Assembly (NCBI RefSeq): GCF_900143675.1
Contig: NZ_FRFC01000004.1
Coordinates: forward strand, 124,001 to 188,000
Origin: Candidatus Nitrosotalea sinensis
GTDB taxonomy: Archaea; Thermoproteota; Nitrososphaeria; Nitrososphaerales; Nitrosopumilaceae
Direction: 5' to 3'
Length of the DNA stretch: 64,000 bases
The notes under the pieces are model-generated. The model saw nothing but the letters and a program-made list of their open reading frames with translations. It searched no databases and had not been told where the DNA came from. Shown here in pieces: positions 44,368-52,325 of this stretch. Made by a program: the position numbers and the translations under genes. Within the stretch, counting starts at the first letter, position 1. Each line of letters opens with the position of its first letter.

Positions 44368-45027
44368 TCACAAATCAAGTTCACTTGCATCTTGCAGTTT
44401 GCCAGTAAGTTCAAGATACGTATACGGGTCTAGTTGCTTTGCAAATCCCTTGTCAATATTAATCAGATATATCGAATGCAAGTGAGCGTTTAGAATATCT
44501 TCTTCCTCAATTGGCGGATTTTTGTAAAACCGGTCTACAAGCGACTTTATTTTTGCAACTTCTTCTGGTTTTCTATCCTTTGGAGGTTTCAAGAAGATTT
44601 TTGGAATAGGCAGGATGCCAACAACAGGTGTTGCCATTGCAAACTTGGAACAATGTTTACTATATCGAGCTATCTTGCTCGCTATTCTTGCCACATAATA
44701 ATCGATAGTATCAAGTGCATGATCAGGAGGTGTAAATCCTGTCTCAATTTCCAGGATAAATGTACCATCACCTTTTGTTGCAAAGACATCACATACAAGT
44801 ATGCTTGAGAGTTGCTTTTCAATGTCAACGGTATATCCATGAGATATCAAATTAGAGGCACAGATTATCTCAAGTACCGAGTGATTTATCTTGACAAGAT
44901 TTTTTTTGTATAGTTCTATCAATCGCTCCCTTACAAAATTTATCTTGGATTTTACTTCAGAAGATTGACCGCTTGCAAGTTTTTCAGCTACTGTGTAAAT
45001 ATCGTCTGTAAATTTTTCTATATCCAA
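44368..45027 (-). CDS. Hypothetical protein, possible PD-(D/E)XK nuclease-like fold
   Basis: A 219-aa protein. Residues about 60-105 read SHGYTVDIEKQLSSILVCDV, then a turn and FILEIETGF. An Asp followed by ExE at this distance is the look of a PD-(D/E)XK core, but the final Lys is not in place (ExE then T), so this is tentative. Thaumarchaeal conserved protein by appearance. Confidence 0.65.
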   Translation of the reverse strand: MDIEKFTDDIYTVAEKLASGQSSEVKSKINFVRERLIELYKKNLVKINHSVLEIICASNLISHGYTVDIEKQLSSILVCDVFATKGDGTFILEIETGFTPPDHALDTIDYYVARIASKIARYSKHCSKFAMATPVVGILPIPKIFLKPPKDRKPEEVAKIKSLVDRFYKNPPIEEEDILNAHLHSIYLINIDKGFAKQLDPYTYLELTGKLQDASELDL

Positions 45028-45150
45028 AATCTACTCTACAAATCAAGGTCGGGGTTTAAGAGGATAGCTGTGAGAACTTGAAGAATTCAAACCACACCAA
45101 ATCGGTTTTAGATCGTATGGCATGTAGTATAAAAAAGCGTTTACGGATCT

Positions 45151-45348
45151 TTGTATCGAAGTGGTTTTATTCTAGAACCACAATATTTGTCTGTGATAAA
45201 ACAGATAATACAAATTCTTTCAAGAAAACGACAATTAGGAAAGTATAGGAAAACAGAATCAAACAACCATGTCCCTCTTAGCATCTATGATGACGGAATA
45301 ACTTTTGGATACGCAAGAGATGGCGAATCCATAGACGACCTTGTGTGA
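45151..45348 (+). CDS. Small hypothetical protein, 65 aa, leaderless TTG start
   Basis: A basic N-terminal helix (VIKQIIQILSRKRQLGKY) and an acidic C-terminal part (DDGITFGYARDGESIDDL). A clear TATA-like AGTATAAAAAAG (45127-45138) is about 20-25 nt before the TTG, which supports a leaderless start. Not recognised. Confidence 0.6.
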   Translation: MYRSGFILEPQYLSVIKQIIQILSRKRQLGKYRKTESNNHVPLSIYDDGITFGYARDGESIDDLV

Positions 45349-45352
45349 AAGA

Positions 45353-45472
45353 CTAGTCTTTATGCAGATGCTTTCCAAGCCTGCACGAGGAACAAATGTA
45401 TCTTCCATCCTTATCAGCAGCATAAAGTTGTGACATGCAATTACAATCATGACACTGACACTTTTCTGCCAT
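45353..45472 (-). CDS. Cys-rich microprotein, 39 aa (CxCxxC)
   Basis: KCQCHDCNC near the start (C-x-C-x2-C plus one more) and CSSC near the end with two His (GKHLHKD), so metal binding is likely. The C-x-C-x2-C element is shared with the microproteins at 45979 and 59197. It is convergent with 45151 (4 nt apart). Confidence 0.7.
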   Translation of the reverse strand: MAEKCQCHDCNCMSQLYAADKDGRYICSSCRLGKHLHKD

Positions 45473-45561
45473 GAGTCTTATTTCATATAACCTAGTACAA
45501 AAACAATTTCCAAAATTCCAAGTTTGGAAAAATCTATAAAATTAAAAATATTACAAACAGT

Positions 45562-45969
45562 ATGAACTATTGGCTTTTAAAACAAGAACCTACTGGATAT
45601 AATCTAGATAGCCTAGAAAAAGAAAAGAAAACTGTCTGGGACGGAGTCCACAACAATCTGGCCCTAAAGCACATGCGTGCTGCAAAGAAAGGAGACCAAG
45701 CAATATTTTACCACACAGGAGATGAAAGACAAGCAGTTGGAATTGTAGAGATAACAACAGACCCATATCCAAATCCGAAAGAGATTGAAAAAAGGTTCAT
45801 CGTGTTTGACGTCAAGTTTGTCAAAAGGCTAAAACGTCCAGTTACACTTGATGAAATAAAAAATGATTCTAAATTCAAAAATTGGGAGCTAGTAAAAAAT
45901 TCCAGACTTTCTGCAATGCCTGTTCCAAAACCACTCTGGGATGATATAATCAAAAAATCAAATAGTTAA
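45562..45969 (+). CDS. EVE domain protein
   Basis: A 135-aa EVE (DUF55) protein: NYWLLKQEPTGYNLDSL, then VWDGVHNNLALKHMRAAKKG and IFYHTGDERQAVGIVEI, all typical. EVE domains resemble PUA and YTH folds and bind modified bases in RNA or DNA. Length is normal. It would read or handle a base modification; the target is unknown. Confidence 0.95.
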   Translation: MNYWLLKQEPTGYNLDSLEKEKKTVWDGVHNNLALKHMRAAKKGDQAIFYHTGDERQAVGIVEITTDPYPNPKEIEKRFIVFDVKFVKRLKRPVTLDEIKNDSKFKNWELVKNSRLSAMPVPKPLWDDIIKKSNS

Positions 45970-45978
45970 GCAGCATCA

Positions 45979-46146
45979 TCATACAAGACATATTTCACAA
46001 TCACATGTCTTATCGATGTCATTTTTTGCAAGACATTTACTGTGCTGTCCTGCCTGACATTGGACACATATGGAATTTTTGTTTTCAAGATCGGAATATT
46101 TTGGAGCACCATCAAAACCAAATCCTCCGTCCTGTGGACCTACCAT
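45979..46146 (-). CDS. Cys-rich microprotein, 55 aa (CxCxxC at C-terminus)
   Basis: A Gly-rich N-terminus, then C27-x2-C30, H35, C38 and C48-x-C50-x2-C53 at the end (KTCDCEICLV). The end matches the CxCxxC element in 45353 and 59197. Convergent with the EVE gene (9 nt apart). Not recognised. Confidence 0.7.
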   Translation of the reverse strand: MVGPQDGGFGFDGAPKYSDLENKNSICVQCQAGQHSKCLAKNDIDKTCDCEICLV

Positions 46147-46217
46147 ATTTTTTCTAGTTTTAGCTATTATTTTTGTATGACTAAAGATTTTTTATCAAGA
46201 GAAAATGAGGTATTAAC

Positions 46218-46472
46218 ATGATAGATCTATCAAATGATGACAAACTTGTACTATTACAACATGCAATTGCTAAATATGAAGATGAGAATACACTGATTGA
46301 AAAACTAAAGACCGTTCTAGTTCAAAAAGAGATTGACAGAGGCATTGCAACACTAATTGCAACCCAAAGAGTACGAAGAATAGGACCAGACGTGTTGCAA
46401 AATAATGTCAGCCATGTTGGCGAGCTCCCTGACATGCCAGAGCACATCAAGAGCATAGTGGACAATCTCTAA
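46218..46472 (+). CDS. Hypothetical helical protein, 84 aa
   Basis: Predicted all-helical: KLVLLQHAIAKYEDENTLIE then ATLIATQRVRRIG. No motif recognised; no Cys and no membrane segment. Confidence 0.65.
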   Translation: MIDLSNDDKLVLLQHAIAKYEDENTLIEKLKTVLVQKEIDRGIATLIATQRVRRIGPDVLQNNVSHVGELPDMPEHIKSIVDNL

Positions 46473-46599
46473 GATATCATTTAGATCTTTTAATCACATA
46501 TACAGAGATTAGTTTATCATAGAGATTGCACCATACCAAACAAGGTATAAGAAAATCATATCCCATATTGACAGGTTTTGTGCATGGACTTGTCCAACA

Positions 46600-46634
46600 A
46601 ATGGACAATTGACGTATAAAAATGGACAATTAAC
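46600..46634 (+). promoter_or_regulatory. Direct repeats around a TATA box upstream of the 3-hydroxybutyryl-CoA dehydrogenase gene
   Basis: AATGGACAATTGAC (46600-46613) and AATGGACAATTAAC (46621-46634) are 21 bp apart, two helical turns. The palindrome GGACTTGTCC (46586-46595) lies just upstream, giving more GGAC units. A TATA-like GTATAAAAAT (46614-46623) lies between and partly under the second repeat, so a bound regulator would control this promoter. Confidence 0.5.
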
Positions 46635-46667
46635 TGAAACATTCAAGCGAACATCAAAGCCAGTTAA

Positions 46668-46739
46668 ATGATTAAACAATTAAATAAAAAACAATCAGAT
46701 GCTAAAAACTTACAAATAGGCGGAATCTCAGAGCAGTAA
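46668..46739 (+). CDS. Possible 23-codon leader ORF before hbd
   Basis: An open frame (MIKQLNKKQSDAKNL...) that ends 2 nt before the 3-hydroxybutyryl-CoA dehydrogenase ATG. If transcription begins at the 46614 TATA box the mRNA would have this ORF in its leader and translation of the main gene could be coupled to it. Short length means it could be chance. Confidence 0.3.
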   Translation: MIKQLNKKQSDAKNLQIGGISEQ

Positions 46740-46741
46740 AG

Positions 46742-47878
46742 ATGACAATCAAAAACATTACAGTTCTAGGTTCAGGAATAATGGGCCATGGAATTGCCCA
46801 AGTTTCTGCAATGTCAGGATACCATGTGGTATTGCGTGACATTGAAAAACAATTCCTTGATAAAGCAATGGAAAAAATCAAGTGGTCTTTAGACAAGATG
46901 GTATCAAAACAAAAACTAACAGAAGAGCAAGGAAAAGAAATTTTTTCAAGAATTACGCCCATAGTTGATCTAGGTGAAGCATTGAAGGACTGCGATTTGA
47001 TGATAGAAGTAGTACCTGAAATAATGGACCTGAAGAAAAAAGTCTATGCTGAAGTTGACAAGGTCGTACCGCAAAAGACAGTCTTTGCATCAAACACAAG
47101 TACACTTCCAATAACAGAGATTGCAAACACTACATCAAGACCTGAGAGATTTATTGGCATACATTTCTTTAATCCGCCACAACTCATGAAACTAGTTGAG
47201 GTCATCCCGGGACAAAAGACAAAAAAAGAACTGGTAGATGATACAATAAATTTTGTAAAATCAGTATCAAAAGAACCAGTAGTATGCAAAAGAGACGTAC
47301 CTGGATTCATAGTAAACAGATTGTTTATCCCATTGGTGCATGAGGCAGCATATGCAATGGACCGCACAGGAGCTACAAAAGAAGAGATTGACTCGGCAGT
47401 CAAATTTATACTTCATTTCCCAATGGGAATTTTTGAACTTGCAGACTTTACTGGCATGGATGTAATTCACAAGGCTACAGTTGAGATGCATTCACGAGAC
47501 AAAAAAGTAATCAACCCACACCCATTAATTGAGAAACTATACGATGAAAAGAAACTAGGGCAGAAAAGTGGAGAAGGGTTTTACAAGTATTCAGGTGAAC
47601 AATATGAGAGAATCAACCTCAGCGAAGAAATTGCCAAGAAATTCAACCCAATCCAATTACTGGGGAATATTCTAAACAATGCAGCTTGGCTTATCACAAA
47701 CCAAGCAAGTGACCCTCAAGAAATAGAAAAGGCACTCTTACTTGGAATGGGACTCAAAAAACCATTGTTTGAAACTGCAAAACAATTCGGTATGAAAAAC
47801 ATTGTAGCGGAGCTTGAGAAATTGGCAAAGAATAACAAATTCTATGAGCCAGACCCGTACTTGGTCTCACTCATGTAG
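46742..47878 (+). CDS. 3-hydroxybutyryl-CoA dehydrogenase (3-hydroxyacyl-CoA dehydrogenase family)
   Basis: A 378-aa enzyme: NAD-binding GSGIMGHGIAQVSAMSGY, then the catalytic His region FIGIHFFNPPQLMKLVEV and PGFIVNRLFIPLVHEAAY. The C-terminal domain is complete plus an extra helical segment. In Thaumarchaeota such an enzyme oxidises 3-hydroxybutyryl-CoA to acetoacetyl-CoA in the 3-hydroxypropionate/4-hydroxybutyrate cycle. The thiolase at 62443 could perform the next step. Its end overlaps the convergent LOG-like gene by 8 nt. Confidence 0.93.
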   Translation: MTIKNITVLGSGIMGHGIAQVSAMSGYHVVLRDIEKQFLDKAMEKIKWSLDKMVSKQKLTEEQGKEIFSRITPIVDLGEALKDCDLMIEVVPEIMDLKKKVYAEVDKVVPQKTVFASNTSTLPITEIANTTSRPERFIGIHFFNPPQLMKLVEVIPGQKTKKELVDDTINFVKSVSKEPVVCKRDVPGFIVNRLFIPLVHEAAYAMDRTGATKEEIDSAVKFILHFPMGIFELADFTGMDVIHKATVEMHSRDKKVINPHPLIEKLYDEKKLGQKSGEGFYKYSGEQYERINLSEEIAKKFNPIQLLGNILNNAAWLITNQASDPQEIEKALLLGMGLKKPLFETAKQFGMKNIVAELEKLAKNNKFYEPDPYLVSLM

Positions 47879-48389
47879 TGTTTGATTTAATTTTTTCAAG
47901 TATTGTTTGTACTGCTTCCTTTGGAGTAGACACGCCAATTATCAAAACATTTTTTCTATGATCAATGTATTGGTCTGCAAACTTGTCGGCAATTCCTCCA
48001 GTATTTTTTATTGCAACAATGGGTTTTTTGTACATGTATGCAGCACATGTCTCAGATAAAGTTCCGGATCCTCCGCCAATTACAATTACACCATCACCTG
48101 CCAATGCATTTAGAAAATCCCTTGCGAGACCAACTCCACTTGGAATTACAATATCACAATATGGATTTGCAAAAGAGGCTTCATTTTGCGGTATTATCCC
48201 AACGGTTATTCCGCCTGCATCTTTTGCCCCCTGTGATGCTGCCTCCATAACTCCTTTGAGTCCCCCAGTTATCAAAACAGCACCAGACTTGGCAACTTCG
48301 GCACCTGTCTCATATGCAATCTTACCAACCTCATGGGTGTAACCATTCTCATTGTGTCCTACAATTAGAATTTGGATTTTTTTTGCCAA
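47871..48389 (-). CDS. TIGR00725 (LOG/lysine-decarboxylase-like) family protein
   Basis: A 172-aa Rossmann protein. ITGGLKGVMEAASQGAKDAGG and IVIGGGSGTLSETCAAY correspond to the conserved PGGxGTxxE-type motif of LOG-family phosphoribohydrolases, with GGGSGTLSE here. Its substrate may be a nucleotide; the family is only partly characterised. Confidence 0.88.
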   Translation of the reverse strand: MAKKIQILIVGHNENGYTHEVGKIAYETGAEVAKSGAVLITGGLKGVMEAASQGAKDAGGITVGIIPQNEASFANPYCDIVIPSGVGLARDFLNALAGDGVIVIGGGSGTLSETCAAYMYKKPIVAIKNTGGIADKFADQYIDHRKNVLIIGVSTPKEAVQTILEKIKSNTT

Positions 48390-48458
48390 TCAACAAAATA
48401 AAAAATAAAGCTAATAAAAATTATATTTTAAAAAACGAAGAAAGAAAAACTAGTAGTT

Positions 48459-50147
48459 TTATGTACTAGTTTCTGTTTTCGGGGTCGTGGTTGTCGTGCT
48501 TGGCTGAGTTGTTGTAGTATCTGCAGGTTTTACCACTACATCAGTTTTTTTCTTTCGTGGTGCACGCGGTTTTTTTACCTTGACTTCCTTTGACTCTGAT
48601 TTTGTAGGAGCTGTCTGTGGTTTTGGTTGTTGTGGTTTTTGTTGCTGTTGAGGCTTTTGTTGTTGAGGAGGTCTCTGACCCTGTGGCTTTTGACCTTGTT
48701 GAGGTCTGTTACCTTGTTGTGGACGTTGTCCCGGTCTCTGACCTTGTTGTGGTTTATTTCCCTGTGGTCTATTGCCTTGTGGTCTCTGACCTGGTCTTTG
48801 ACCCTGTTGAGGTCTGTTACCTTGTGGCTTTTGTCCTGGTCGTTGACCTTGTTGAGGTCGCTGACCCTGCTGTGGTCTTTGTTGAGGAGGTCTCTGACCC
48901 TGTGGCTTTTGACCTTGTTGAGGTCTGTTACCTTGTTGTGGACGTTGTCCCGGTCTCTGACCTGGTCTTTGACCCTGTTGAGGTCTGTTACCTTGTGGCT
49001 TTTGTCCTGGTCGTTGACCCTGTTTTGGTGCATTGGGTTTTGATCCCGGAATCGGTCTCATCTTGCTCCAAAGCACACTCATTCTTGCACGATATCCAAC
49101 AGCATATTCTAGCTCATCTGGAACCAGTGTTGCAGGATGCACAAAGCCTTGGCTTCTAATTGCAATTGCTCTTTTCATTGCAATGTTTCTGATATAGTCC
49201 CAGTCTGCAGATGCAAATCCGTCAACAGGACCTGTCAGTATTCCATCATGCATTGAAAATACAAGTGCCGATACAATTGGAATTGCATAGTTGATGCTTG
49301 CAGGAGAGTTTATCTTCACAGGCATTAGTGGCATGTGGTGACTTCCTCTTGTGTTTCCTGCCACAAGATGTGGATTGTTAAATGCACTTCCTGCTTCTTC
49401 TGTTGCAGGAAAGTCCTTTTGAGTTCTTACTATGCATATAGGATCATCTTTTCCAACATAGGTTCCAGCAATATTGTGTAACCTGTCAGTTGATGCAGCC
49501 AAGATTGGCTGGTTGTCCTTGGTTGTTACTGTCGATATGACATATCTTCCAGGATACATCAATGCTGCTTCCAATGTCGGTTTGTCTTCCCACATGTTCA
49601 GTGTGGCGACTTTGCCTTTTTCGACATCCATTACTGTTATTCTAACACCTTTTGCCAAGTTTTGGTTTACAATCAATCCGGTGTTTGACAAGGTATCTAC
49701 AAACATTCTGTAGAAAGGATAGTTAAATGCACCAGGCTCTGTTTTGTCTGCAGCATAAATTGTAAATGCTTCATTTGGTCTTTCGTCAAAAGTCATCTCT
49801 GCAACGCCAGGTCCCATACCTTTTACGTTTCCAGAAAATGAATCTTTAAGCAAGTCTTGTCCTGCACCATAAAGACCTTCATTCTTTGCAACACGTGTTG
49901 CAGCTTCAAATGCGCGCCATGCTAATCCATGAATTTGAGAATTGTTGATACCTTTGGTATGAGTCATGACAATGTGAATATCATCTCCACAATATCCGAT
50001 ATAGGAGTCAATCAAGAGTCCTTTACCATCTTTTCTTACTTGGGGCTTCACAAGATTTCTAACAGCATTTAGTAGACCATCACTTGGTCTTGTGTGTCCG
50101 CCGATTCCACCTACATCAGCTTTGATCACTGTTACTGTAATTTTCAT
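48459..50147 (-). CDS. fbp: Fructose-1,6-bisphosphate aldolase/phosphatase with long Pro/Gln/Arg tail
   Basis: 562 aa. Residues 1-367 are a complete archaeal FBP aldolase/phosphatase: ITVTVIKADVGGIGGHTRPS, IGYCGDDIHIVMTHTKGI, AADKTEPGAFNYPFYRMF and GNTRGSHHMPLMP. It makes fructose-6-phosphate in gluconeogenesis. Residues 368-562 are an added low-complexity tail: about 140 residues of Gln-Gly-Gln-Arg-Pro units, a basic block (KVKKPRAPRKKK), then a Thr-rich acidic-neutral end. The core family is usually near 360-390 aa, so the tail is unusual. The frame is fully open, so this is not an error. Confidence 0.93.
   Translation of the reverse strand: MKITVTVIKADVGGIGGHTRPSDGLLNAVRNLVKPQVRKDGKGLLIDSYIGYCGDDIHIVMTHTKGINNSQIHGLAWRAFEAATRVAKNEGLYGAGQDLLKDSFSGNVKGMGPGVAEMTFDERPNEAFTIYAADKTEPGAFNYPFYRMFVDTLSNTGLIVNQNLAKGVRITVMDVEKGKVATLNMWEDKPTLEAALMYPGRYVISTVTTKDNQPILAASTDRLHNIAGTYVGKDDPICIVRTQKDFPATEEAGSAFNNPHLVAGNTRGSHHMPLMPVKINSPASINYAIPIVSALVFSMHDGILTGPVDGFASADWDYIRNIAMKRAIAIRSQGFVHPATLVPDELEYAVGYRARMSVLWSKMRPIPGSKPNAPKQGQRPGQKPQGNRPQQGQRPGQRPGQRPQQGNRPQQGQKPQGQRPPQQRPQQGQRPQQGQRPGQKPQGNRPQQGQRPGQRPQGNRPQGNKPQQGQRPGQRPQQGNRPQQGQKPQGQRPPQQQKPQQQQKPQQPKPQTAPTKSESKEVKVKKPRAPRKKKTDVVVKPADTTTTQPSTTTTTPKTETST
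48660..48963. repeat. In-frame internal repeats in the fbp tail
   Basis: A block of about 85 bp at 48660-48744 recurs exactly at 48879-48963 (offset 219 bp, 73 codons). A second block of about 68 bp at 48781-48848 recurs from 48952 (offset 171 bp, 57 codons). All offsets are multiples of three, so the tail grew by in-frame duplication. Open frames on the other strand here are a by-product. Confidence 0.85.
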
Positions 50148-50291
50148 TAACCCTTGTGATGAAATAGTTCGATTTATACCATGTGAAAAAAATTGATCTA
50201 GATGATCGAGTCAGAAAATAATTCAATTTTTGGTCGAAAAAAAATCAAAAAATGAAAATGCTAATAAAGCCCTTCTCAAGTAACATCCTTC

Positions 50292-51602
50292 ATGAGTAGC
50301 GCAGCAGCAAGAAAACCTCACTTGAATATGATTGTCGTAGGACATATCGATAATGGAAAATCTACAACCATGGGTCACTTTTTAATGGACTTGGGACTTG
50401 TAGATGAAAGAACAATCGCAGCACATGCAGCCGAATCCGAGAAGACCGGAAAAGGTGATACTTTCAAATATGCATGGGTTATGGACAATATCAAAGACGA
50501 AAGAGAAAGAGGTATCACAATTGACTTAGCATTTCAAAAGTTTGAATCTCCAAAGTACTTCTTCACATTAATTGATGCACCAGGTCACAGAGACTTTATC
50601 AAGAACATGATCACAGGAGCTTCTGAAGCAGACTGTGCAGTCTTGGTCTTGTCTGCAAAAGAAGGTGAAACAGATACAGCAACCGCACCAGGTGGACAAG
50701 CGAGAGAACACGCTTTCTTGCTCAGAACATTGGGTGTAGGCCAATTAGTAGTTGCAATCAACAAAATGGATGACAGCAACTATTCTGAAGCAGCATACAA
50801 AGTTGCAAAAGAAAAGGCTGAGAAATTATTAAAATCAGTAGGTTACAAGCTTGAAAATGTTGCAATCATTCCAGTATCAGGCTGGAAGGGTGACAACTTG
50901 GTAAAGAAGTCAGAGAACATGAAATGGTGGACAGGAAAGACACTGTTTGAAGCATTTGACGACTTTAAACTACCAGACAAGCCAACAGGTAAGCCACTTA
51001 GAATTCCAATTCAAGATGTTTACACAATCACCGGTGTCGGTACAGTCCCAGTAGGACGTGTCGAAACAGGAGTTGCCAAACCAGGTCAAAAGATAGTTGT
51101 TATGCCATCAGGTGCAACTGGTGAAATCAAGTCAATCGAGACTCACCACACTGAGATGCCATCTGCAGAACCAGGCGACAACATAGGATTCAACCTCAGA
51201 GGCATAGAGAAGAAAGACATCAAGAGAGGAGATGTAATCGGAACACCCGACTCACCACCAAACGTAGCAAAAGAATTCCGTGCACAAATCATAGTTATTC
51301 ACCATCCAACAGCAATCGCACCTGGATACACACCAGTCATGCATGCACACACAGCTCAAGTCGCTGCCACCATAGTAGCATTTGAAGCAAAGATAAATCC
51401 ACAATCAGGTGCAATCGAGGAAAAAGATCCAAAGTTCTTAAAGGCAGGTGATTCTGCAATTGTAAGAATCAAGCCAGTAAGACCATTGCCAATCGAGACC
51501 TTCCAAGACTTTCCAGAAATGGGAAGATTTGCACTCAGAGATATGGGTGCAACAATTGCAGCTGGTATCGTAAAAGAGATTACTGAGAAATACACAAAAT
51601 AG
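50292..51602 (+). CDS. tuf: Translation elongation factor 1-alpha
   Basis: A 436-aa GTPase that brings aminoacyl-tRNA to the ribosome. G1 GHIDNGKST, switch region DERERGITID, G3 DAPGHRDF and G4 NKMD are present; domains 2 and 3 are complete. A TATA-like GCTAATAAAG is about 25-30 nt upstream. It is the first gene of a unit with rps10 and rpoP (8 nt, then 13 nt spacing). Confidence 0.97.
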   Translation: MSSAAARKPHLNMIVVGHIDNGKSTTMGHFLMDLGLVDERTIAAHAAESEKTGKGDTFKYAWVMDNIKDERERGITIDLAFQKFESPKYFFTLIDAPGHRDFIKNMITGASEADCAVLVLSAKEGETDTATAPGGQAREHAFLLRTLGVGQLVVAINKMDDSNYSEAAYKVAKEKAEKLLKSVGYKLENVAIIPVSGWKGDNLVKKSENMKWWTGKTLFEAFDDFKLPDKPTGKPLRIPIQDVYTITGVGTVPVGRVETGVAKPGQKIVVMPSGATGEIKSIETHHTEMPSAEPGDNIGFNLRGIEKKDIKRGDVIGTPDSPPNVAKEFRAQIIVIHHPTAIAPGYTPVMHAHTAQVAATIVAFEAKINPQSGAIEEKDPKFLKAGDSAIVRIKPVRPLPIETFQDFPEMGRFALRDMGATIAAGIVKEITEKYTK

Positions 51603-51610
51603 GGACCTGA

Positions 51611-51919
51611 ATGACCCAGACAGCCCGAATCAAATTAACAAGTACAAGTCTTCAAAGACTTGACGGGGTCTGTACTGAAATTAAAGGAATCGGAGAAAAG
51701 ACAGGAGTCAAAGTAAAAGGTCCAACACCCTTACCAGTAAAAACACTTAACGTAGTTACAAGAAAGTCTCCATGCGGTCAAGGTACAAATACTTATGAAA
51801 AATGGGAGATGAGAATCCACCGAAGAGTAATTGATCTTGGCGCAGACGATAGAGCAATAAGACAACTCATGAGAATCAAAATTCCAAATGACGTTTACAT
51901 TGAGTTGACTCTCAAATAA
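51611..51919 (+). CDS. rps10: 30S ribosomal protein S10 (uS10)
   Basis: A 102-aa uS10: LPVKTLNVVTRKSPCGQGT, then WEMRIHRRVIDL and PNDVYIELTL at the end. It is 8 nt after EF-1A, the common archaeal order. Length is normal. Confidence 0.97.
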   Translation: MTQTARIKLTSTSLQRLDGVCTEIKGIGEKTGVKVKGPTPLPVKTLNVVTRKSPCGQGTNTYEKWEMRIHRRVIDLGADDRAIRQLMRIKIPNDVYIELTLK

Positions 51920-51932
51920 GGAAAAAAAGAAC

Positions 51933-52127
51933 ATGTCAGAACCAACACAAGAAATTCCAGCTGATGAAAAACCAACAAGCTTTAGCGTATTTTATTCATG
52001 CATGCGTTGCGGTACACAAGTCTCACAATCAGAATTAACAAGATTGCCTGAAATAAAATGCATCTGTGGTTTTAGAGTATTTACCAAGGTAAGACCACCA
52101 GTAGTAAAGACAATCAAAGCATTCTAG
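51933..52127 (+). CDS. rpoP: DNA-directed RNA polymerase subunit P (Rpo12)
   Basis: A 64-aa RPB12-like zinc subunit: FYSCMRCGTQV, IKCICGFRVFTKVRPP. It is longer at the N-terminus than most (about 20 extra residues). It binds zinc and helps assembly of the polymerase. Third gene after EF-1A and S10. Its stop shares 4 nt with the convergent C2H2 gene. Confidence 0.92.
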   Translation: MSEPTQEIPADEKPTSFSVFYSCMRCGTQVSQSELTRLPEIKCICGFRVFTKVRPPVVKTIKAF

Positions 52128-52324
52128 ACGTCTCTTTTTCCACGATAAGTGTGGAATCTTTGCATATGCGTTCTCATTGCTTCCATGCTCTGGAAATTTT
52201 GATTGCACATTTTACAGTCATATGCTTTTTCACTATGGTATAGTTGCTGATGTTGCATTAGATATTCTTGCTGTCTAAATTTTGCACCGCATACATCGCA
52301 CTTGAATTTCTTGAATATATTCAA
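52124..52324 (-). CDS. Two-finger C2H2 zinc protein, 66 aa
   Basis: Two classical fingers, each C-x2-C-x12-H-x4-H: CDVCGAKFRQQEYLMQH with LYH, and CKMCNQNFQSMEAMRTH with RFH. Classical C2H2 pairs bind DNA or RNA. A longer frame to 52381 overlaps the upstream gene; the TTG at 52324 directly after the upstream stop is the better start (1-nt gap, coupled translation). Confidence 0.85.
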   Translation of the reverse strand: MNIFKKFKCDVCGAKFRQQEYLMQHQQLYHSEKAYDCKMCNQNFQSMEAMRTHMQRFHTYRGKRDV

Positions 52325-52325
52325 T

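Noticed and set aside
48660-49020. Repetitive block that at first looks like a CRISPR-type array
   Set aside because: Repeats are irregular, contiguous and in frame within a coding gene, with no spacers.
48617-49159. Long plus-strand open frames (138-180 codons) opposite the fbp tail, very rich in Val, Leu and Ser
   Set aside because: They are the complement of the Pro/Gln/Arg repeat; the sense gene is certain and no promoter or homology supports them.
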